6,845 nucleotides of DNA from an uncultured Opitutia bacterium (lineage in GTDB: Bacteria; Verrucomicrobiota; Verrucomicrobiae; Opitutales; MB11C04). The stretch covers positions 1-6,845 of the forward strand of contig CAJWWH010000090.1 of assembly GCA_913048545.1 (NCBI GenBank), in the 5' to 3' direction. Shown piece after piece: positions 1 through 6,643 of this stretch. The notes under the pieces were generated by a model, which was not told the origin of the DNA, ran no database searches, and worked only from the letters and a program-made list of their open reading frames with translations. The position numbers were made by a program, and so were the translations under genes. Numbering within the stretch: the stretch's first letter is position 1; every line of letters starts with the position of its first letter.

Positions 1-1366
1 AACCATCCCCGGTTCGATGAAGCCCGAAGGTGTGGGTGTGACTGCGGTTGAAGCCGCCAAAATCATTGGCGTACTTTTCATAGTAATCCACTTCCTCGTC
101 GTTGTTGGTATCGTGTAAGATTGAGATTTGGCACCGATCGAGAACGAAAATCCCTTGTTTATCAATATGAATGCCCACCGGTTGGTTAAATCCGGTGGCG
201 TATCGTTGCCAGGTGACTTGGGAGAGATCCTGATTGATACCTTTAACCAGCCAGATGTCGCCGAGCAGGCTGGCCACAAGCGCATCTCCATTGGGGAGGA
301 AGGCGATGCTAGTCAATTGCATGACTGTTTTGTATGGGTTGTCGTACGGGACGGTTAAAGTATCGACCGCATAACTGGATCCGCTCTTAGTCTTTCCCAG
401 TTTACCTGGAATCTTTAAAATTTCATTCCATCGTTTTTGAATTTTTCGATCGTTTTCTAAATGAGCGATGACGGAGGCGGTATCCGGGTCCTCGGCATAT
501 CTGGAAATTCGAATTATAACGCTGGCATTTCTCTGAATGTCTTGGGCAATGACTTCTCCGTTTTCCCATCGGATACTTTTGATCCCCTGATTTTCAATAA
601 AGCTTACTGAAAAGCTCTCGTCAGCAACCCGGCAGGGTATTGTGGCTTTGTCGGATTGATTCAAAAAGTCGATCCGTCGAAAGAAAGAATTCTTGGATGC
701 CCATGGTTCATCCTGAATCTGGATCGAACCGATTTGGTATTCGAAGACCACGCGCCTGCCAAACCTGCGTAGTCCTAGGTACTCGCCTCCGTTCGGCAAT
801 TTTGCCTGATCGATCTGAAACCAGGGTTCACCCTGGATGGTAGCTCCGCGGGAGGAACCCCAACGGAAGGGGCCAAAAGTGAGCCATCCATCTGACCAAA
901 CAGCACGATAGGAAAGAGTCTGGGGATCAAAGCAGGTGGAGAGCAAATGGTCGGCACCCAGTTTTACACAGACCCCCTTTTCGATATTTAAGCCTTTGAT
1001 TCCTTTGATGACATGGGCGAAATGTTCTCCGGTGTCTCCATCGTTCCACCTGCCATCATTGTGCCCGTTTTGATTGTGTTTGCCCCAATGTCCGTGCAGT
1101 CCACCATCAAGACCAGGGAAGGCGGGAATGATAGCCGGAACTTTATCGGGGTTGGCCATGTAGTAATCAGCCTGTCTTTGATAAAAGTCGTAGACTCTTG
1201 CCTCATTGACGGTTTCACCTGCCAATTCATATCCTGACCTTCCACTTTCAGGACGGGAATATGGATACTTTCCAGCGGTTGCAACATTCAGTGCGTTGGA
1301 TAATAAGAAAGAGGAGGGGAGGACGGAAGTAGCTAGGGAAATCAGCAGAATTCTAGATTTTTGCAT
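1..1366 (-). CDS. Secreted DUF6797 / sorbosone-dehydrogenase-like propeller protein, C-terminus off window
   Basis: The minus-strand frame stays open from an ATG at 1366 to the left edge, giving 455 codons with no stop, so the C-terminus is missing. Residues 1-26 look like a signal peptide: basic MQKSR, then a hydrophobic stretch, so the protein should be exported. Residues about 35-230 resemble the DUF6797 domain of PVC bacteria: FPGLDGG at 83-89, a His/Trp/Asp-rich GHWGKHNQNGHNDGRW segment, GVCVKLG at 131-137, and STCFDPQTLSYRAVW at 143-157. From about 350 a propeller-like region begins with LTSIAFLPNGDALVASLLGD, then GFNQPVGIH, VLDRCQI and a Ca-loop-like DTNNDEEVD at 419-427, as in L-sorbosone-dehydrogenase-type proteins. 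Family members often end in a haem-binding cytochrome c domain, which cannot be checked here. An in-frame TAA lies upstream with no other ATG between, so this start is secure. No Shine-Dalgarno is visible. It is divergent from the gene at 1504. Its substrate is unknown; a periplasmic role in carbohydrate or alcohol oxidation is only inference. Confidence 0.85.
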   Translation of the reverse strand, partial: MQKSRILLISLATSVLPSSFLLSNALNVATAGKYPYSRPESGRSGYELAGETVNEARVYDFYQRQADYYMANPDKVPAIIPAFPGLDGGLHGHWGKHNQNGHNDGRWNDGDTGEHFAHVIKGIKGLNIEKGVCVKLGADHLLSTCFDPQTLSYRAVWSDGWLTFGPFRWGSSRGATIQGEPWFQIDQAKLPNGGEYLGLRRFGRRVVFEYQIGSIQIQDEPWASKNSFFRRIDFLNQSDKATIPCRVADESFSVSFIENQGIKSIRWENGEVIAQDIQRNASVIIRISRYAEDPDTASVIAHLENDRKIQKRWNEILKIPGKLGKTKSGSSYAVDTLTVPYDNPYKTVMQLTSIAFLPNGDALVASLLGDIWLVKGINQDLSQVTWQRYATGFNQPVGIHIDKQGIFVLDRCQISILHDTNNDEEVDYYEKYANDFGGFNRSHTHTFGLHRTGDG

Positions 1367-1373
1367 AAGAACA

Positions 1374-1401
1374 AGTTTAAAAAAAGCTTTTGAAATGGCA
1401 A
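1374..1401 (-). promoter_or_regulatory. Candidate sigma-70-type promoter for the DUF6797 gene
   Basis: On the minus strand a TTGCCA hexamer (1401-1396, 5 of 6 to TTGACA) is followed after 16 nt by TAAACT (1379-1374, 4 of 6 to TATAAT). The -10 ends only 7 nt before the ATG at 1366, so transcription would start at or next to the start codon. This would give a nearly leaderless mRNA, which fits the lack of a ribosome binding site. It was found by eye in AT-rich DNA and is weak evidence. Confidence 0.3.
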
Positions 1402-1434
1402 CGGGATAGGTGCCCTTCAGATATGTCAGAATTG

Positions 1435-1448
1435 TTGGTTAAAACCAA
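1435..1448. promoter_or_regulatory. Dyad in the divergent intergenic region, possible operator
   Basis: TTGGTT and AACCAA form perfect 6-bp inverted arms separated by AA. The dyad lies near the middle of the 137-nt gap between the starts at 1366 and 1504. That is a natural place for a regulator serving both divergent genes. The motif is short, and no regulator gene is nearby to support it. Confidence 0.25.
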
Positions 1449-1503
1449 TTAGAGCAGAGGGAAGTACCTTGAACTCCATGAGTAATCCTGTTCTGCTTAT
1501 TTT

Positions 1504-2442
1504 ATGAAACCAAAATGTCTTGCTTTATTTCCTCTGACTTTTTTCCTAGCGATCTGTAGTTTTGCCAAAGACCGCTTGGTACTGGTCAGTGCATCCTATG
1601 GGAAAAATATTCTGGCGATTACCGAAGCCAATGGGGATGTGATTTGGTCCTACAAAACCTCCGGCCCTGAAAAAGGTCATGCCGGGCATCACGATGTGCA
1701 TATGCTCCCCAATGGAAATATTCTTTTTCATGAGACCTGGCAGGATGTGAAAGAAATCACCCTTGGTAAGAAAATCGTGATGGATTACGATTGTGCCACT
1801 GCCAACGGCAATGCAGGTAAGGGTGTAAATGTGCATGCTTTTTCTCGATTGGCTAATGGACATACCCAGATTGTGGAGAGTGGAGTGGGGCGCGTGATCA
1901 ATGTGGATCGTTTCGGAAAATTAAAACACTCCTTTAATCTTAAGCCAGGTGGCACTCAGAATTCCCGCTGGGCCCGTGCCACTCCGCAGGGCACATTACT
2001 CGTTTGTTCTGAGCAACCCGGTGTGGTTACGGAGTACGATAAAAAGGGAAAAGTGGTCTGGGATTATTTAATCAATACCCGGGTGTATGGTGCCATGCGC
2101 TTAAAGAATGGAAATACACTGATTGCATCGGGAAGTGGAAACAGTGTGGTCGAAGTGACCCCCGAAAAGAAAGTGGTCTGGGAAATTAAGGGAAAAGTGC
2201 CCGGCACAGAAATCGAGTTGAAATGGATGACCTGCTTGCAGGAAATGGATAATGGAAATTTTATCGTGGGTAATTGCCATGCCGGTCCGGATAATCCTCA
2301 GATTTTTGAAATCACCCGTGATAAAAAAGTGGTCTGGGAGTTTAATGAATTCGAACTGGTCGGTAATGGTTTAGCCTGTTGGCAAGTATTGGATGGCAAA
2401 GCGGCCACTCGATTACGCAAGCAATTAGCTGCCGTCAAGTAG
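1504..2442 (+). CDS. Secreted beta-propeller protein (PQQ-like / arylsulfotransferase-like repeats)
   Basis: This is a 312-residue protein. Residues 1-21 form a signal peptide (MKPK, then LALFPLTFFLAICSFA) with a likely cut after SFA, so it is exported. The rest is built from propeller blades. An NG-N/H/T-hydrophobic strand recurs at about 68-75 (LPNGNILF), 117-124, 160-167, 199-208 (LKNGNTLIAS) and 248-256. It alternates with a V-V-W strand at 44-50 (GDVIWSY), 182-188 (GKVVWDY), 222-228 (KKVVWEI) and 274-280 (KKVVWEF). These repeats match PQQ-binding-like and arylsulfotransferase-like propeller families. The GHAGHHDVH segment (58-66) recalls the His-Asp motif before LPNGN in arylsulfotransferase-type proteins, but I cannot confirm catalysis. 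About five blades can be counted. The ATG at 1504 gives a proper signal peptide but has no Shine-Dalgarno. It is divergent from another propeller gene and convergent with acnB. Binding or scaffolding in the periplasm or at the surface is as likely as enzyme activity. Confidence 0.85.
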   Translation: MKPKCLALFPLTFFLAICSFAKDRLVLVSASYGKNILAITEANGDVIWSYKTSGPEKGHAGHHDVHMLPNGNILFHETWQDVKEITLGKKIVMDYDCATANGNAGKGVNVHAFSRLANGHTQIVESGVGRVINVDRFGKLKHSFNLKPGGTQNSRWARATPQGTLLVCSEQPGVVTEYDKKGKVVWDYLINTRVYGAMRLKNGNTLIASGSGNSVVEVTPEKKVVWEIKGKVPGTEIELKWMTCLQEMDNGNFIVGNCHAGPDNPQIFEITRDKKVVWEFNEFELVGNGLACWQVLDGKAATRLRKQLAAVK

Positions 2443-2462
2443 TTCGAACTTACTTTCGCTCA

Positions 2463-2486
2463 AGTTTGCCCAGTTATGGGCGAATT
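2463..2486 (+). terminator. Hairpin between the convergent propeller gene and acnB
   Basis: The arms AGTTTGCCCA (2463-2472) and TGGGCGAATT (2477-2486) pair over 10 bp around a GTTA loop, with two G-U wobbles and a strong GCCCA/TGGGC core. It begins 20 nt after the TAG/stop region of the plus-strand gene at 2442 and ends 15 nt from the acnB stop. No T-run follows on either strand, so it is not a canonical intrinsic terminator. The wobble pairs favour folding of the plus-strand transcript. It may work as a 3'-end stabiliser or a weak terminator. Confidence 0.4.
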
Positions 2487-2501
2487 CAAAGGTAGATAAA
2501 C

Positions 2502-5270
2502 CTAGTTATACATCGCCTCAAGGGGCGGTGAAAATTTGGTCAGGTTGATTCCCTGAACTGCGGCTTCGTACTCCTCTATGGTCGGGATTCGTCCAAGTAT
2601 TGCAGAAAGTACCACTACCGGAGTCGAGGCAAGTAGAGACTCTCCTTTTTTGCGCTCGGAATCTTCCACCACCCGGCCTTGAAACAGACGGGTGGATGTA
2701 GCCATCACGGTGTCTCCACGGGCTGCTTTTTCCTGATTACCCATACATAGATTACAACCAGGTCGTTCGAGATACATCATATTTTCGTACTCGTCACGGG
2801 CGGTGTTTTTTGGGGCATCATCATTAAATACAAAGCCGGAATATTTCTGGAGCATATTCCAGTCACCTTCCTCCTTCAGTTCATCAATAATATTGTAGGT
2901 GGGAGCGGCGACTACGAGGGGTGCCTGGAATTCAACTTTTCCCTTTTCCTTTTCCAAATTCTTGAGCATTTGAGAAACAATTTTCAGGTCTCCCTTATGC
3001 ACCATGCATGAACCAACAAATCCGAGGTCCACTTTCTTGGTACCTTGGTAGTATGAGACCGTACGGATTGTGTCATGAGTGTATCGTTTGGACACATCAT
3101 CATTATTCACATCCGGATCAGCGATCATAGGTTCATTGATCTGATCCAGATCGACTACAAATTCTTCAAAGTATTTCGCATTTTCATCCGGGGCAAGGGC
3201 TGGTTTTTCGCCGGATTGAATCTCTCCGATGCGCTTATTCGCAATATCGATCAGTCCCTGAAGTACCTGTCCTTCATTATCCATTCCCTTATCAATCATT
3301 ACCTGGATCCGCTTCTTTGCAATCTCGAGGGATTCAATCAGAGTATCATCCTGAGAAATACAGATCGAAGCCTTTGCCTTCATTTCTGCGGTCCAATCGG
3401 TAAAAGTAAATGCCTGGTCAGAGGGCAGGGTGCCAATATGCACCTCGATGATTCTTCCCTGGAATACATTATCTCCAAATTCCTTTAACATCTGGGACTG
3501 GGTGGCATGAACCACATCACGAAAGTCCACATGACTCTTCAGGTCTCCCTTAAAGGTTACCTTAACCGATTCTGGTATTGGCATGGTCGCCTCACCTGTG
3601 GCCAGCGCGAGAGCAACCGTTCCGGAGTCAGCTCCAAAAGCCACGCCTTTAGACATACGGGTGTGAGAGTCTCCACCAATGATGATCGACCAATCATCGA
3701 CGGTAAGGTCGTTGAGTACCTTGTGGATCACATCGGTCATCGCATGATATTCTCCCTTGGGATCGCGTGCGGTGATCAGTCCAAAGTCATGCATGAAATT
3801 CATCAACTTGGGAATGTTGGTCTGTGCCTTCTTATCCCAGACCGATGCGGTATGACAACCTGACTGGTATGCCCCGTCCACGGTGGGAGAAATAATCGTG
3901 GCTGCCATTGCTTCCAATTCCTGTGAAGTCATTAAACCGGTGGTGTCCTGAGATCCGACAATATTTACATTTACCCGTACATCGGATCCGGCATGTAAAA
4001 TTGATCCTTCTTTCACCCCGACCATATTTTTATTAAAGATTTTTTCCACCGCAGTGAGACCCTGTCCCTCATGCGAGATTTCCCGGGCAGCGGCAAATAC
4101 AGGCTTCAATTCCTGTCCTAAAATTGTGGCTGCAATACTCTGGAGTTTCTTACCAAACACAATCGCATAGGATCCTCCCGCCTTAATGAATTCCACTTTC
4201 TGCGGTGTCAGGGCAGGGGAGATATCCGTCAACTCGGTCTCCCCCTCATATAATTTCTTTTCCCTTGTATTTATGGTCAGAACTTTACCGGTTTCCACCG
4301 AGTATGTCTGTTCCAATACTGGATCTCCATTGGCATCAAGAATGGTATTTCCATCCGCATCCAATTTCTTAATCCAGTTATTTAAATCGATTCCGATTCC
4401 CCCGGTCACACTCACTGTAGTTAAAAAGATCGGGGAAATTCCATTGGTTCCGGCAACAATCGGTGCAAAGTTTACAAACGGTACATACTTACTTGCCTGC
4501 ATACCCGTCCATAAAGCCACATTATTCACCCCGGACATCCTGGACGAGCCCACGCCCATCGTTCCCTTCTCCGCAATTAACATCACCCGTTTATCGGGAT
4601 GCTTTTCTTTCAGCGCCGTAATTTCCTCCTGGGCCGATTCCGAAATCAGGCATTTTCCGTGCAGTTCACGATCAGAACGCGAATGGGCCTGTTTTCCAGG
4701 TGAAAGTAAATCCGTAGAAATATCTCCCTCTCCGGCAATGTATGTCACCACTTTGATTTCCTCATCCACCTCCGGAAGATCGGTAAAGAATTCCGCATTG
4801 GCATAACTCTCCAAAACATCCTTTGCAATTGAGTTGCCTGCTTTGTAGGCTTCCTCAAGACGACCGGTGTCTGCTTCGTATAGAAAAACCTGGGTCTTCA
4901 AGACCTCAGCCGCTTCACGGGCAATGGATTCATTCTCGCCTAAAGCCAAGTCGAGAAGAACTCTTACCGAAGGCCCGCCCTTCATATGCGATAATAATTC
5001 AAATGCAAAAGTCGGAGTGATTTCCTCCACCACAGAACTTCCCAAAATAATTTCCTTTAAAAAAGCCGCCTTTTCTTCAGCTGCACTGGTTGTGCCTGGC
5101 AAAGTATTATAAATGAAAAAGTTGAGTGACTCTTTTCTGTGCTCATTTCCCGAGTCTTTAATTTGGGCAATAATTTCCGCAATCAATTCGCTACCGTCAA
5201 TAGGCTTTGGGCTCAGACCCTGAGTTTTTCTTTCTTCGATCTCGGTGAGGTATTCTTGATAGGTATTCAT
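2502..5270 (-). CDS. acnB: Aconitate hydratase B (bifunctional aconitase / 2-methylisocitrate dehydratase)
   Basis: This cytoplasmic [4Fe-4S] enzyme converts citrate to isocitrate through cis-aconitate in the TCA cycle. AcnB proteins often also hydrate 2-methyl-cis-aconitate. The 922 residues follow AcnB order: a HEAT-like N-terminal domain (about 1-160), the mobile swivel domain (about 170-400), then the catalytic domains. Landmarks are GTMGVGSSRMSG (236-247), the end of the swivel domain GGSYAIVFGKK (365-375), VGSQDTTG (438-445), GCHTA (471-475) and GGDSHTR (532-538). The cluster ligands are intact: C755 in GFVGSC, and C839 and C842 in PGCNLCMG. It is longer than the roughly 865-residue E. 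coli AcnB. One extra stretch lies between C755 and C839, 84 residues apart against 59 in E. coli (C710 to C769), which fits the long Bacteroidota/PVC form. The start MNTYQEYLTEIEERK matches the family N-terminus. It stops with TAG and has no Shine-Dalgarno. It is monocistronic and flanked by unrelated genes. Confidence 0.97.
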   Translation of the reverse strand: MNTYQEYLTEIEERKTQGLSPKPIDGSELIAEIIAQIKDSGNEHRKESLNFFIYNTLPGTTSAAEEKAAFLKEIILGSSVVEEITPTFAFELLSHMKGGPSVRVLLDLALGENESIAREAAEVLKTQVFLYEADTGRLEEAYKAGNSIAKDVLESYANAEFFTDLPEVDEEIKVVTYIAGEGDISTDLLSPGKQAHSRSDRELHGKCLISESAQEEITALKEKHPDKRVMLIAEKGTMGVGSSRMSGVNNVALWTGMQASKYVPFVNFAPIVAGTNGISPIFLTTVSVTGGIGIDLNNWIKKLDADGNTILDANGDPVLEQTYSVETGKVLTINTREKKLYEGETELTDISPALTPQKVEFIKAGGSYAIVFGKKLQSIAATILGQELKPVFAAAREISHEGQGLTAVEKIFNKNMVGVKEGSILHAGSDVRVNVNIVGSQDTTGLMTSQELEAMAATIISPTVDGAYQSGCHTASVWDKKAQTNIPKLMNFMHDFGLITARDPKGEYHAMTDVIHKVLNDLTVDDWSIIIGGDSHTRMSKGVAFGADSGTVALALATGEATMPIPESVKVTFKGDLKSHVDFRDVVHATQSQMLKEFGDNVFQGRIIEVHIGTLPSDQAFTFTDWTAEMKAKASICISQDDTLIESLEIAKKRIQVMIDKGMDNEGQVLQGLIDIANKRIGEIQSGEKPALAPDENAKYFEEFVVDLDQINEPMIADPDVNNDDVSKRYTHDTIRTVSYYQGTKKVDLGFVGSCMVHKGDLKIVSQMLKNLEKEKGKVEFQAPLVVAAPTYNIIDELKEEGDWNMLQKYSGFVFNDDAPKNTARDEYENMMYLERPGCNLCMGNQEKAARGDTVMATSTRLFQGRVVEDSERKKGESLLASTPVVVLSAILGRIPTIEEYEAAVQGINLTKFSPPLEAMYN

Positions 5271-5287
5271 AGGTGGCAGAGTAACAA

Positions 5288-5339
5288 AATATATGGATGC
5301 TAATTTTTAGCAGATAATGATTTTAAGTTAAGCTAAAAA
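5288..5339. promoter_or_regulatory. acnB upstream regulatory cluster: dyad, Fur-box-like half site and -10-like hexamer
   Basis: Within the 161-nt divergent gap, three signals lie close to acnB. A -10-like TATATT (minus strand, 5293-5288) would start the mRNA about 10 nt before the ATG; no good -35 is visible. TGCTAA-TTT-TTAGCA (5298-5312) is a perfect 6-bp dyad overlapping the presumed promoter. GATAATGAT (5313-5321) matches the first 9 of the 19-nt Fur consensus, with 12 of 19 overall. A further GCTAAAAA (5332-5339) mirrors TTTTTAGC at 5304-5311. Iron control of an Fe-S aconitase is biologically sensible, but AT-rich DNA produces such matches by chance. Confidence 0.35.
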
Positions 5340-5431
5340 ATATCACTTTTATTAATCTGGGGATCGGTACCTCGAAAAGAAGCTCGCCTTTTGCGATTTA
5401 CGGAAACTCCGATTTACTAGATGATCCAAGA

Positions 5432-5791
5432 ATGACAATTACTATGCCACTCGCTTTAGAAATCCTCTCCATCCTGGTATTTGGTTCCATCATTTTTGTA
5501 TGGGGCATACGCTACAACAATATAAAGGATGAATTTAAACACTTTAAATTACCCAACTGGTTACGCGACCTGGTCGGTATATTCAAATTTTCCTTCGCGA
5601 TCATGTTATTTAACGAAAACCTTGAAGTCGTGCGCCTCGGAGCCCTAGGAATTGCCGTTCTCATGATTGCTGCCCTCCTCACCCATGTTCGCTTAAAAAG
5701 TGACACCCCTCGCATGCTTCCGTCCTTCTCCCTGCTCTGTGCCTGCATCGCTATTGCTTATATGTGCACCCAATTGTTGATCCCGGCCTGA
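5432..5791 (+). CDS. DoxX-like four-helix membrane protein (first of pair)
   Basis: A 119-residue inner-membrane protein with four predicted helices at about 7-25, 46-60, 66-86 and 98-117. The layout and the ALGIAVLMIAALLTHVRL segment (70-88) resemble the DoxX-like family (DoxX_2 type), small membrane proteins that mostly have no defined function. In the second helix the family's usual Glu-containing pattern, seen as AVIEVL in the next gene, is here GIFKFSF, so a Lys replaces the Glu. A second in-frame ATG at 5444 (MPLALEI) is an alternative start and would remove only four residues. Neither start has a clear Shine-Dalgarno. The downstream paralogue begins 7 nt after the stop, so the two are almost certainly co-transcribed and may form a hetero-oligomer. 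acnB diverges upstream. The family call rests on topology and a few motifs. Confidence 0.75.
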   Translation: MTITMPLALEILSILVFGSIIFVWGIRYNNIKDEFKHFKLPNWLRDLVGIFKFSFAIMLFNENLEVVRLGALGIAVLMIAALLTHVRLKSDTPRMLPSFSLLCACIAIAYMCTQLLIPA

Positions 5792-5798
5792 TTGCCCG

Positions 5799-6161
5799 AT
5801 GCCCACTTTGCAAGAATCACTCCAAGTCTTGCTTTTTTTAATTTTCGCATTGGGCGGAGCTTATCGATTCTTTCAACCTATCGATGTCCTCGCTAAGCGC
5901 ATGCTCTGGGTCAATTACTTCAAGCCCATCACCGTACGCACGATTGCCGTCATTGAAGTGCTCTGTGGTTCGGGTATGCTCCTCGCTCTCCTCTTTTTCG
6001 ACTCAACTATCCCCTTGCTCCTATACTCCGGATGCCTGCTCATGCTAACCATGCTCGGTGCCGCAATTACCCATGTTATCATTGGAGATTATAAACAAAT
6101 CATCGGCAACCTCCTGCTCCTCGCCATTATTTACCAAGTCACCTTCCCGGTCTGGACTTAA
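5799..6161 (+). CDS. DoxX-like four-helix membrane protein (second of pair)
   Basis: A 120-residue integral membrane protein with helices at about 7-23, 46-66, 71-92 and 101-118. It fits DoxX-like proteins better than its upstream partner: FALGGAYRFFQP after helix 1, VRTIAVIEVLCGSGMLL (46-62) with the conserved Glu at 53, and MLGAAITHVIIGDY (85-98) before a last hydrophobic helix. Similar length and layout (ITHVIIGDY against LTHVRLKSD) point to an old tandem duplication with strong divergence. Translation starts 7 nt after the preceding TGA with no Shine-Dalgarno, so coupling to the upstream gene is likely. The function is unknown; some DoxX proteins are linked to thiol or oxidative stress, but nothing here shows that. 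Confidence 0.82.
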   Translation: MPTLQESLQVLLFLIFALGGAYRFFQPIDVLAKRMLWVNYFKPITVRTIAVIEVLCGSGMLLALLFFDSTIPLLLYSGCLLMLTMLGAAITHVIIGDYKQIIGNLLLLAIIYQVTFPVWT

Positions 6162-6190
6162 ATCATTTTTTAATTTTGATTTTAAACCGC

Positions 6191-6219
6191 TTCTCAATGA
6201 GAAAAGTTTTTATCATTGA
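6191..6219 (+). terminator. Candidate terminator of the DoxX-like pair
   Basis: About 30 nt after the stop at 6161, two alternative hairpins overlap. TTCTC-AAT-GAGAA (6191-6203) has a T-run (6207-6211) 3 nt later, resembling a weak intrinsic terminator. TCAATGA (6194-6200) also pairs perfectly with TCATTGA (6213-6219), with an AAAA/TTTT pairing inside. The stems are AU-rich, so termination would be weak; more T-rich sequence follows at 6231-6244. Confidence 0.45.
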
Positions 6220-6599
6220 ACCGAATTCGTCGTTTTTCATTTTTCCTGAAAAAAAGAAAACTTGGTCAGTAAGCATTTAATACATAAAGGAATTAATAGT
6301 GTAGTGGAATTCTGTCGATAATTACAGATCACTCATTTTGTTCATTCATTTAAATACTGGGTATACAATTTATAGGTTAACATTTCATCCCTTCCTGTAT
6401 TTTTTTATGATAAATTTCCTTTTCTAACTAATGAAAACAAATACTAACACCAGGGGGCAGTTTTTAATTTTAGCAGTACATTAGTTGAAATACAGATAAC
6501 CTTGTTGGTTAATGGAAAACATGAAACAAAAACAGGGATACATAAGAAATTATCCGACCGTCCATTTAGCTGTGCACAAATTTAATTAGTCCAATGGAG

Positions 6600-6643
6600 T
6601 AAGGGAGCAAGAATCCAAGGAAAATATTCTCGCTTATCCCTTA
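6600..6643. repeat. Long imperfect inverted repeat
   Basis: TAAGGGA-GCAAGAAT (6600-6614) pairs with ATTCTCGC-TTA-TCCCTTA (6626-6643): 14 of 15 positions match, with one A-C mismatch and a 3-nt TTA bulge around an 11-nt loop. On the minus strand a run of six T precedes it and none follows, so it does not look like an intrinsic terminator in either direction. It is the most extended fold seen in the non-coding stretch. Confidence 0.5.

Noticed and set aside
128..1409. Open frames at 128-358, 640-843, 1013-1237 and 1206-1409 (plus), and at 775-957 and 988-1287 (minus).
   Set aside because: They all lie largely or wholly on the continuous 455-codon minus-strand frame, are out of phase with it, and lack recognisable protein character. 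The real gene was checked codon by codon and has no stops.
1546..1863. 105-codon minus-strand frame opposite the propeller gene.
   Set aside because: Antisense shadow of a gene with clear signal peptide and repeats; its translation has no domain features.
3075..5112. Plus-strand frames opposite acnB, the longest being 206 codons at 4186-4806.
   Set aside because: They are antisense to highly conserved AcnB coding sequence and arise from its codon pattern.
5512..5748. 78-codon minus-strand frame opposite the first DoxX-like gene.
   Set aside because: Shadow of a hydrophobic gene; its Arg/Ser-rich composition is typical of the reverse strand of membrane helices.
6311..6328. TCTGT/ACAGA 5-bp inverted arms with an 8-nt loop.
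   Set aside because: Too short and AT-rich to stand out from background.
1432..6512. TTGTTGGTTAA present at both 1432-1442 and 6502-6512.
   Set aside because: An 11-bp AT-rich match between two intergenic regions, with only one copy forming a dyad; likely chance.
6431..6589. Short plus-strand frames at 6431-6484 (17 codons) and 6512-6589 (25 codons).
   Set aside because: Length expected by chance in AT-rich DNA, no ribosome site, no hydrophobic or repeat pattern.
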